Shown here: positions 17,946 through 25,551 of the stretch, one piece after another
Layout of the letters: every line of letters starts with the position of its first letter
How positions within the stretch are numbered: position 1 is the stretch's first letter
Assembly: GCA_029932195.1 (NCBI GenBank)
Contig: JAOZQN010000006.1
Span: 1 to 40,013 of the forward strand
DNA: 40,013 bases
DNA from: Bacteroidales bacterium
Lineage (GTDB): Bacteria; Bacteroidota; Bacteroidia; Bacteroidales; JAOZQN01
Direction: 5' to 3'
Made by a program: the position numbers and the translations under genes
Notes under the pieces: generated by a model
What the model was told of the DNA's origin: nothing
The model's database searches: none
What the model saw: only the letters and a program-made list of their open reading frames with translations

Positions 17946-18047
17946 AAGTAGTAAAAAGTTATAAAGTTAAAAGTCATAAAGCTTAACAACTTTTACGAAC
18001 TTTGTAACTTCTAACTTTAAAAATTTTATAACTTTTAACTTTATAAC
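17946..18047. repeat. Degenerate 7-8 nt period repeat forming an inverted pair
   Basis: gttataaagttaaaagtcataaag (17958-17981) vs ttttataacttttaactttataac (18024-18047), 2 mismatches in inverted alignment. Confidence 0.7.
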
Positions 18048-18078
18048 AAACTAATAACTAATTTTAAATTAAAAACAA

Positions 18079-19611
18079 ATGAAAATTAAAGCAAATTTTT
18101 CGCTAATAATGCTACTGGCTATCGTTGTTTCTTTGCTCTCATCTTGTGGACCTTCTTTGGATAGAAAAGCTGGAGAGTCGGGAAAAACAGGCTGGGCATA
18201 CAACGACGTTGACTGGGGAGGTTTTGAAGTAATAGAATACATAGAACAAGAAGCTGGACCTGGTTTAGTGCTAATAGAAGGTGGAACATTTACTATGGGA
18301 AACACCGAACAAGACGTTATGTTTGACTGGAACAGCGTTAGAAGAAGAGTAACAATATCTTCTTTTTATATGGACGAAATGGAGGTTTCTAACTTAGATT
18401 ACTTAGAATATCTACGTTGGACATCAAGAATTTTTATTGAAAATCCAGAAATTTATAGACGAGCTTTACCAGATACACTTGTTTGGAGAAGCAGACTTGC
18501 GTACAACGAACCTTACGTAGAATATTATCTTCGCCATCCAGCATACCAAATGTATCCTGTTGTTGGTGTAAGTTGGGAGCAAGCAAACGAATATTGTATT
18601 TGGAGAACAGACAGAGTAAATGAAAAATTACTTGTTGATGCAGGATTTTTAGAATTAGATCCAGACCAAGCAAGTGCAAACAACTTTAATACAGATGCAT
18701 ACCTTGCAGGTCAATATGATGGAGCTACAGCTGGATTTCAAGACCTTGAAGGCAACGACAGAAATGCAAGAATGGAAGATGGAGTTTTACAACCAAAATA
18801 CCGACTTCCAACAGAAGCTGAATGGGAATATGCTGCACTTGCACTTGTAGGAAACTCCGAACAAGAAAGAATATATACACAAAAAATATATCCTTGGAAT
18901 GGACACTACGTAAGAAACCCAGAAAAAGTAAATAGAGGTCTATTTATGGCTAACAGCGTGCGAGGAAGAGGAGATTACATGGGTGTTGCAGGATACCTTA
19001 ATGACAATGCTGCTCCAACAGCACCAGTTGATGCCTATTGGCCAAACGACTACGGTTTATACTGTATGGCAGGAAATGTAAACGAATGGGTACTTGATGT
19101 TTATAGAGAAGCTTCTTCTATGGATATTGACGAATTTAATCCATTTAGAGGTAATGTTTTTGAAACATTAGAAAGAGATGCAGATGGCAATCCAATAGAA
19201 AAAGATAGTATGGGAAGACTTAGAACAAGAAAAATGGGACAAATAACCCAATTCTCTGAAATAACACAAAATGATGTAAATCACGAAACTGATAGATATA
19301 ATTATAGAAAATCTGATAATAAAAATTATGGTGATGGAGATGCTCGTTCTACTATTGGACCACTTTGGATTGACCCACCAGAAGATAACACACAACAAAT
19401 GTATAACTACGATGGAAACGACCCACAAACTCACCAAGCTTCAACTTCACTTGTAAACGACAATGTTAGAGTATATAAAGGTGGTAGCTGGAAAGACAGA
19501 GTATATTGGTTAGTTCCTGGAACAAGAAGGTTTTTACAAGAAACTCGTAGCACAGATGATATAGGTTTTAGATGTGCAATGATTAGAGTTGGTAGCCCAG
19601 GAGGTTATTAA
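18079..19611 (+). CDS. gldJ: Gliding motility/T9SS lipoprotein GldJ (FGE-sulfatase fold)
   Basis: Lipobox LLSSC; GLVLIEGGTFTMGNTEQDVMFDWN, SFYMDEMEVSNLDYLEYLRW, YKGGSWKDRVYW; synteny with porU/porV. Confidence 0.9.
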   Translation: MKIKANFSLIMLLAIVVSLLSSCGPSLDRKAGESGKTGWAYNDVDWGGFEVIEYIEQEAGPGLVLIEGGTFTMGNTEQDVMFDWNSVRRRVTISSFYMDEMEVSNLDYLEYLRWTSRIFIENPEIYRRALPDTLVWRSRLAYNEPYVEYYLRHPAYQMYPVVGVSWEQANEYCIWRTDRVNEKLLVDAGFLELDPDQASANNFNTDAYLAGQYDGATAGFQDLEGNDRNARMEDGVLQPKYRLPTEAEWEYAALALVGNSEQERIYTQKIYPWNGHYVRNPEKVNRGLFMANSVRGRGDYMGVAGYLNDNAAPTAPVDAYWPNDYGLYCMAGNVNEWVLDVYREASSMDIDEFNPFRGNVFETLERDADGNPIEKDSMGRLRTRKMGQITQFSEITQNDVNHETDRYNYRKSDNKNYGDGDARSTIGPLWIDPPEDNTQQMYNYDGNDPQTHQASTSLVNDNVRVYKGGSWKDRVYWLVPGTRRFLQETRSTDDIGFRCAMIRVGSPGGY

Positions 19612-19620
19612 AATATTATA

Positions 19621-19698
19621 ATATTGTTAAATTGTTGTATTGTTAAAATTGCTACACACTGTTAAATAACAGTTAAGCAATATAACAATATAGCAATT
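19621..19698. repeat. Period-8 ATTGTT repeat, inverted pair with central hairpin, between convergent genes
   Basis: atattgtt aaattgtt gtattgtt ... ctgttaaataacag ... aagcaata taacaata tagcaatt. Confidence 0.7.
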
Positions 19699-20627
19699 TA
19701 ATAGTTTTTTGTAAACTCCTCATAACTATAAAACCAATTAATTTTAGTTCCTTTCTTTTCCATTCTTCTAAACCAAGTCATCTGACGTTTTGCAAACTGG
19801 TGAATTGCAATGTTTAATTTCTCTACCATCTCATCATAAGACAGTTTTCCAAGTAAATATAAAGTTATAAATTTATATTCCAGTCCGTAATAGATTAAAG
19901 TTTCTGTTGGCACTCCTTTCTTAATCAAAGTCTCTACTTCATCAATCATTCCTTCTCTTAATCTCTGATGTAAACGCTCTGTTATTCGTTTTCGTTGAAT
20001 ACTGCGTTCATGTTTTATACCAATAACATAAGAATTTATTTTTGGATATTCAATTATTATTTTTGGATTTTCTTTATAATAAGTCTCTATTTCAATTGCT
20101 CTAATTGCTCTTTTTGCTGTGTCAAATTCAGTTGTATTATGAACTTTTTTTAAAGATATTAAGATTTCTTTTAACTCTTCAATAGATTTATTTTTCAAAT
20201 CTTCTCGTAAAATAGTATTTTCTGGAACTTCAACAAGTTTGTAATTTTTTATAATTGCCTCCAAATACATTCCAGTGCCTCCACACATAATTGCTGTTTT
20301 CTTATTCTTTTTTATTTTATCAAAAGCCCTAAAAAAATCTTTTTGAAATTGAAAAACATTATATTTTTCACCCGCATTTAAAATATCTATCAAATGGAAA
20401 GGTATTTTTTTGCCATTAAAAGCATATTCATCAATATCTTTACCCGTTCCAATATCCATTCCTCTATAAACTTGGCGAGAATCTGCACTTATTATTTCTC
20501 CATCAAAATCAGTTGCCAGATTAGTTGCGAAAGAAGTTTTTCCTCCTGCCGTAGGACCAAGAACTGTTATGAGATTATATTTTTTATCAATAGTTATCAT
20601 ATTGCAAATTAACAAATATTTTTTCAA
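19698..20627 (-). CDS. miaA: tRNA dimethylallyltransferase
   Basis: ITVLGPTAGGKTSFATNLA, GEIISADSRQVYRGMDIGTGK, CGGTGMYLEAI, RRMEKKGTKINWF. Confidence 0.95.
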   Translation of the reverse strand: MKKYLLICNMITIDKKYNLITVLGPTAGGKTSFATNLATDFDGEIISADSRQVYRGMDIGTGKDIDEYAFNGKKIPFHLIDILNAGEKYNVFQFQKDFFRAFDKIKKNKKTAIMCGGTGMYLEAIIKNYKLVEVPENTILREDLKNKSIEELKEILISLKKVHNTTEFDTAKRAIRAIEIETYYKENPKIIIEYPKINSYVIGIKHERSIQRKRITERLHQRLREGMIDEVETLIKKGVPTETLIYYGLEYKFITLYLLGKLSYDEMVEKLNIAIHQFAKRQMTWFRRMEKKGTKINWFYSYEEFTKNY

Positions 20628-20646
20628 ATAAAAAAGTAATTTATTT

Positions 20647-20676
20647 TTTGTATTAAAATAAATTTATTTATCTTTG
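20647..20676 (+). promoter_or_regulatory. Bacteroidota-type promoter for tRNA-Cys
   Basis: TTTG (20647-20650) - 18 nt - TATCTTTG (20669-20676), matching the -33 TTTG / -7 TAnnTTTG consensus. Confidence 0.65.
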
Positions 20677-20694
20677 CAGTTCTTAATTTTTTAA

Positions 20695-20766
20695 GGTCAC
20701 GTGGCCGAGTGGCTTAGGCACTGGTCTGCAAAACCAGCTACAGCGGTTCGAATCCGCTCGTGACCT
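20695..20766 (+). tRNA. tRNA-Cys (anticodon GCA)
   Basis: 7-bp acceptor stem GGTCACG/CGTGACC, anticodon arm CTGGT-CTGCAAA-ACCAG, T arm GCGGTTCGAATCCGC, discriminator U73. Confidence 0.97.
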
Positions 20767-20769
20767 CTC

Positions 20770-20806
20770 AAAAATAGCCTCTCACTTTTAGTGAGAGGCT
20801 ATTTTT
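20770..20806. terminator. Bidirectional terminator between tRNA-Cys and the DUF2461 gene
   Basis: Perfect 16-bp stem aaaaatagcctctcac-tttta-gtgagaggctattttt. Confidence 0.9.
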
Positions 20807-21485
20807 ATAACTTTATTTCAGGTTCGATATCATCAATTATTGAGTTGAAATAATTATTGAAAGGCAACATTGCCTTGCACGTTTTTTCAATATCTGAAAT
20901 TAATTTTTCTGACGAAACTTGCTTTTTTGACAAATCATGCGATACAAAAAAACTTTTAAATCTCAATAAATCAATATCTTTATGGTCTTTGGGATAACCA
21001 CGAGGGGCTGTTTTTAGTTTTTCGCCCTGAACGGCATTAAACGTTTTCACAAAACTATCTGCTCTTACAATTTCTCTCAAAGCTTCTGAATTATACATTA
21101 TTTCTGTTCTTATTGCCTTCAAAATATTTGCTTGTGGCATATAAATTCCTCCTCCCACAAAAGATTTTTCGGGGTCTATATGGACATAAAATCCTGCATA
21201 ACTACTTTTTTTTCCTCCCTTATTAATGTATGCTCCAAAATTAGTTTTATACGGAAGTTTGTTTTTAGAAAAACGAACATCTTTATAAATCCTAAATGTG
21301 CATTCTTTGGCAAAGCCTACATCTATCTGATTATCAACAGATTTTAATACTGGTATTAATTTATTTACAAATAAATCAAACTCTTCTTTTGCTTCTAAAT
21401 ATAAACTCTTATTATCAGCAAACCATTCTCGGTTATTATTTTTTGAAAGTTTTTCTAAAAACTTGTTTGTGTTTTTTAATTGCAT
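20805..21485 (-). CDS. DUF2461 domain-containing protein (TIGR02453 family)
   Basis: FLEKLSKNNNREWFADNKSLYLEAKEEFDLFVNKLI, RIYKDVRFSKNKLPYKTNFGAYINKGGKKSSYAGFYVHIDPEKSFVGGGIYMP. Confidence 0.93.
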   Translation of the reverse strand: MQLKNTNKFLEKLSKNNNREWFADNKSLYLEAKEEFDLFVNKLIPVLKSVDNQIDVGFAKECTFRIYKDVRFSKNKLPYKTNFGAYINKGGKKSSYAGFYVHIDPEKSFVGGGIYMPQANILKAIRTEIMYNSEALREIVRADSFVKTFNAVQGEKLKTAPRGYPKDHKDIDLLRFKSFFVSHDLSKKQVSSEKLISDIEKTCKAMLPFNNYFNSIIDDIEPEIKL

Positions 21486-21523
21486 AAAATATTTTTTCTA
21501 TTGTTACTTGTTTTAAATTTTAC

Positions 21524-21623
21524 TTTTTTTGTCTCAGTCAGGTGTTTTTCACCTGACTGCATTTACACACATTTATCTATTGGTCTGCGTGCAGGTGGAA
21601 AACACCTGCACGAGGCAAAAAAA
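21524..21623. repeat. REP/BIME-like pair of inverted hairpins
   Basis: cagtcaggtg-ttttt-cacctgactg (21535-21559) and cgtgcaggtg-gaaaa-cacctgcacg (21588-21612), flanked by an outer inverted repeat ttttttgtctc/gaggcaaaaaa. Confidence 0.85.
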
Positions 21624-21714
21624 TATTGTGTATGTATTAATTGCATAAATATTACAAATGGCGAATGCCAGAAAAACTATTATTAGGTGTAAACCAAGCG
21701 TAATTTGCAATTCT

Positions 21715-22491
21715 TTAATTCATTATTATTATTATTATTACTGCGTCAATTTCTTTTTTTGTTTGCTTTAGTGTTACTTTTTGTTCAAATCCGTTTATAT
21801 AAATTTCTACTTCATGTGAATATTTTTTATTTGTATTTTTGGGAGAGTCTATAATAAGATAATTATTATTTTTAATAAAACTATCATTTTTTTTATCAAA
21901 TGATAATATTGTTCCAAGTTCGTAATTATCAATGACCTTATCCAAGTTGACAAAAATATTTCCAGTCATTCTTTTTTTAGATACTGGCAATGCTCTCACA
22001 AAAAACTTTCTATTTGGTACATAAATTATCTCTTTATAATTAATCTTTTTATCTTCATGTTCGGAAGGAAAATTATTTTCCTTAATTATCTCATCAATAG
22101 TTTGCACTTCCTTCATATGAAATACGACCTCTACTGTATCTCCCTCATTACCAACCTGCGTATATTCAGGAATAAACTCACCATTTTTTTCACCATCAAC
22201 ATCTTTTGCTCTACAATTAATTTCTCTCCCCCAATCAGTAACCCCATGTAATTCAAACTCTCCCATCTCATTAGAAAAAATACTATCACCCTGAGACATT
22301 GAAGTTCCTACAAAAATATTGGATATTGGAGCATTTGTTTCTTCTGCTACAACTCTTCCTTTTATAAAATAATCTACCATTGGTGCTCCGTATTGGGCAA
22401 TAATTTTATTGGAAAAACCTACAATTATTCCAATTGTAGATAAAACAAATGCTAAAAATTTTAAGTAATAGTATCTTGTTGTTTTTTCCAT
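21715..22491 (-). CDS. Carboxypeptidase-regulatory-like domain protein, similar to radical-SAM-associated putative lipoproteins
   Basis: N-terminal hydrophobic segment then QYGAPMVDYFIKGRVVAEETNAPISNIFVGTS, as in the Bacteroidota rSAM/lipoprotein family; poly-Ile C-terminus from (ATA)n. Confidence 0.55.
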   Translation of the reverse strand: MEKTTRYYYLKFLAFVLSTIGIIVGFSNKIIAQYGAPMVDYFIKGRVVAEETNAPISNIFVGTSMSQGDSIFSNEMGEFELHGVTDWGREINCRAKDVDGEKNGEFIPEYTQVGNEGDTVEVVFHMKEVQTIDEIIKENNFPSEHEDKKINYKEIIYVPNRKFFVRALPVSKKRMTGNIFVNLDKVIDNYELGTILSFDKKNDSFIKNNNYLIIDSPKNTNKKYSHEVEIYINGFEQKVTLKQTKKEIDAVIIIIIMN

Positions 22492-22578
22492 AATAATTTT
22501 AGATTAGATTTTGAACAGACAAATATACAAATTATTTGACAAAAGTTTTTATTTTTATCAAAATATATTTTATTTTTT

Positions 22579-22586
22579 TATCTTTG
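22579..22586 (+). promoter_or_regulatory. Candidate -7 element (TATCTTTG) upstream of trkA
   Basis: TATCTTTG 27 bp before ATG at 22613; no clear -33 TTTG at the expected spacing. Confidence 0.35.
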
Positions 22587-22612
22587 CAATTATCATTATA
22601 AAATTTTAGAAT

Positions 22613-23953
22613 ATGAAAATAGTAATTGCAGGAGCCGGGGAAGTAGGAACATATCTTGCCAAAATGCTCAATAACGACCGACACGATATAGTTGTTATTG
22701 ACATTGATAAAGAAAAACTACAAAATATGTCGTCTCATTTTGACTTACTAACAGTTAGTGGTTCTGCATCTTCCATAAATATTTTAAAAGAAGCACATGT
22801 TTGCACAACAGATTTATTTATTGCAGTAACCGAACGCCAGGAGACAAATATAACAGCTTCTATATTAGCTAAAAAACTTGGAGCAAAACGAACAATTGCA
22901 AGGGTAGATAACAAAGAATACATTGAAACTGAAAATAATAAAATAATAAAAAGTTTAGGAATAGATTCTCTCGTATATCCCGAAATTTTGGCGAGTAACG
23001 AAATAATAAGCCTTGTAAAACATTCAGGATTAGCAAAATCTATAGAATTTTCGTCTGGCAAGTTATCTCTGTTTGAAATAAAAATAGAAAAAGATTCACC
23101 TATTATAAATCTTAGCTTAAAACAGCTTATAGAAAAATATGACTCAGTAGATGCACGTATTGTCGCAATTAACAGAGATGATAAAACTATTATTCCAAGA
23201 GGTGATAATATATTATTAGAAAACGACCTTGTTTACATTGTTACAGATAAAGAGGGAGTAAATAAAATAATTGCATTGTTAGGGATTAAAGACCACGAAC
23301 TTAAAAATGTAATAATTTTGGGAGGTAGCCGAGTTGGGGTAAAAACAGCTCGTCATTTAGAAAAAAACTGCTACGTAAAACTTATTGAAAAAAGCCAAGA
23401 AAAAGGCTTCTCAATAGCAGAAGAACTTGATGAAACTCTTGTTATAAATGATTTAGGAACAAGTGCTGAATTTTTAATAAGCGAAGGAATAGAAAAAACA
23501 GACGCTTTTATTGCCGTTACAGGAAATTCCGAAATTAATATTATTTCTTGTGTGCTTGCCAAAAAACTTGGTGCGAAAAAAACAATCGCAGAAGTGGAAA
23601 ATCATGATTATCTTACTTTGGCAAAAAATATGGGTATTGATATTATGATAAATAAAAAATTGATTGCTGCAAGCCATATTTATTCATTTACAATAAACGC
23701 AGAAGTGGTTAATGTCCAATGCTTTACAGACACAGAGGCAGAAGTTTTAGAATTTGTTGTTCATAAAAATTCTAAAATTACTAAAAAAGAACTGAAAAAT
23801 ATAAAATTTCCAAAAGGAGCAATTATTGGTGGTGTTGTGAGAAATAATAGCAGTTTTATTGCTATTGGAGACTCACAATTAGCAGAAAACGACAAAGTTG
23901 TTGTTTTTGCAATGCCAGAGGTGATAAATAAAGTATCAAAATTATTTAAGTAA
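22613..23953 (+). CDS. trkA: Trk system potassium transporter TrkA
   Basis: Two RCK modules (MKIVIAGAGEVGTYLAKML..., NVIILGGSRVGVKTARHLE...) plus TrkA_C regions. Confidence 0.95.
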   Translation: MKIVIAGAGEVGTYLAKMLNNDRHDIVVIDIDKEKLQNMSSHFDLLTVSGSASSINILKEAHVCTTDLFIAVTERQETNITASILAKKLGAKRTIARVDNKEYIETENNKIIKSLGIDSLVYPEILASNEIISLVKHSGLAKSIEFSSGKLSLFEIKIEKDSPIINLSLKQLIEKYDSVDARIVAINRDDKTIIPRGDNILLENDLVYIVTDKEGVNKIIALLGIKDHELKNVIILGGSRVGVKTARHLEKNCYVKLIEKSQEKGFSIAEELDETLVINDLGTSAEFLISEGIEKTDAFIAVTGNSEINIISCVLAKKLGAKKTIAEVENHDYLTLAKNMGIDIMINKKLIAASHIYSFTINAEVVNVQCFTDTEAEVLEFVVHKNSKITKKELKNIKFPKGAIIGGVVRNNSSFIAIGDSQLAENDKVVVFAMPEVINKVSKLFK

Positions 23954-23959
23954 GTAGTT

Positions 23960-24051
23960 GTAGGTTGCAAGTTACAGGTTACAAGTTTCGCAAAGCGTTG
24001 TAAATTTGCAACTTGTAATATAAAACCTGTAACCTGAAACCTATAACCTGA
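23960..24051. repeat. Heptad repeat (RYARGTT / AACCTGN) as an inverted pair between trkA and trkH
   Basis: gtaggtt gcaagtt acaggtt acaagtt ... aacttgt ... aacctgt aacctga aacctat aacctga, then ATG (24052). Confidence 0.8.
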
Positions 24052-25497
24052 ATGAATTTTAAAATAATAATACGAGCCTTAGGGGCTTTACTACTTATAG
24101 AATCTTTTTTCTTATTGCTATCTCTTGGCGTATCACTAATTTATGGAGAGAGTGATTGGTCTGCACTTTTGTATAGTTCGGGGATAACACTATTTGTTGG
24201 AGCAATTTTGTTGGCAATTTCACATAAAGCTGTTAAAAAAGTAGGTAAAAGGGAGGCTTATATAATAGTAAGTCTTGTTTGGATTGTATTTTCTATATTT
24301 GGCTCATTACCATTTATTTTGAGCGGAGAAATCCCCTCAATTACCGATGCCTTTTTCGAAACAATATCTGGTTTTACAACAACCGGTTCTTCTATTTTAA
24401 ATAATATTGAAGCAATGCCACATGGCTTGTTATTTTGGCGAAGCCTTACACAATGGATTGGAGGAATGGGAATTATAGTAATGTCAATTGCTATTTTACC
24501 AATTTTTGGAATTGGAGGAATGCAATTATTTTCCGCAGAAGTTCCTGGACCAACTGCCGACAAAATTCACCCACGAGTGCGAGAAACAGCAAAAAGATTA
24601 TGGGGTATATACTTGATGTTCACAATAATAGAAACAATTTTACTACTTCTTGGTGGCATGAGTTTATTTGATGCAATAAATCATTCGTTTACAACAATGG
24701 CAACTGGTGGATATTCTACAAAACAAGCAAGCGTTGCTTATTGGAGTTCACCTTACATTCAATATGTTATAACAATTTTTATGTTTATAGCTGGAGCAAA
24801 TTTTAGCTTATCCTATTTTGCAATAAATCTAAAATTTAAGAAAATTTGGCAAGACGAAGAATTTAGATATTATCTTGGTTTTACTTTATTTTTCTCTATT
24901 GTAATAACAGTAATGCTAATTTTTTCCGAAAATCTTGGAATAGAACGCTCATTTAGAGATGCAATTTTTCAAGTCGTATCTCTCATGACTACAACTGGTT
25001 ACGCAACTGCAGATTATATGAGTTGGCTTGTTCCAATTTCTACATTACTTTTTGTAGTAATGTTTTTTGGCGGTTCGGCAGGTTCTACAGGTGGAGGCAT
25101 AAAAATTGTCAGAATAGTAATAATGTTCAAAAATAGCGTTTTGGAATTTAAGCGATTAATTCACCCAAACGCAATTATTCCAGTGAGAATGAACCACAAA
25201 GCTGTTAACGGTAGGGTTGTGCGAAATGTATTGGCATTTATAGTTTTTTATATCATAATATTTTTTGTAAGCACACTAATAATGTCTTTTTTTGGATTAG
25301 ATGTGGAAACTGCAATGGGTTCTGTAATAGCATGTTTGGGAAATATAGGACCAGGAATTGGCTCAGTAGGACCAGCCGAAAATTTCTACACAATCCCCGA
25401 CGCAGGAAAATGGTTTCTCGGATTTCTTATGCTAATTGGCAGATTAGAATTATTTACAGTGCTAATTATTTTAAGCCCAGCATTTTGGAAAAAATAA
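24052..25497 (+). CDS. trkH: Trk potassium uptake system protein TrkH
   Basis: 481 aa multi-TM; ISGFTTTGSSIL, TTMATGGYSTKQAS, MTTTGYATADY, GGSAGSTGGGIKIVR. Confidence 0.95.
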   Translation: MNFKIIIRALGALLLIESFFLLLSLGVSLIYGESDWSALLYSSGITLFVGAILLAISHKAVKKVGKREAYIIVSLVWIVFSIFGSLPFILSGEIPSITDAFFETISGFTTTGSSILNNIEAMPHGLLFWRSLTQWIGGMGIIVMSIAILPIFGIGGMQLFSAEVPGPTADKIHPRVRETAKRLWGIYLMFTIIETILLLLGGMSLFDAINHSFTTMATGGYSTKQASVAYWSSPYIQYVITIFMFIAGANFSLSYFAINLKFKKIWQDEEFRYYLGFTLFFSIVITVMLIFSENLGIERSFRDAIFQVVSLMTTTGYATADYMSWLVPISTLLFVVMFFGGSAGSTGGGIKIVRIVIMFKNSVLEFKRLIHPNAIIPVRMNHKAVNGRVVRNVLAFIVFYIIIFFVSTLIMSFFGLDVETAMGSVIACLGNIGPGIGSVGPAENFYTIPDAGKWFLGFLMLIGRLELFTVLIILSPAFWKK

Positions 25498-25502
25498 AAA
25501 AG

Positions 25503-25521
25503 CCCCCAACCACAAAGGGGG
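25503..25521. other. Short GC hairpin after trkH
   Basis: ccccc-aaccacaaa-ggggg following an A-rich stretch. Confidence 0.4.
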
Positions 25522-25551
25522 TAGCAATAAAGAAGAATAAATTTTTAAAAT

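Noticed and set aside
18079-19611. Considered GldK instead of GldJ for this FGE-fold lipoprotein
   Set aside because: N-terminal signature and adjacency to porU/porV fit GldJ; the GldK-type signature was not seen.
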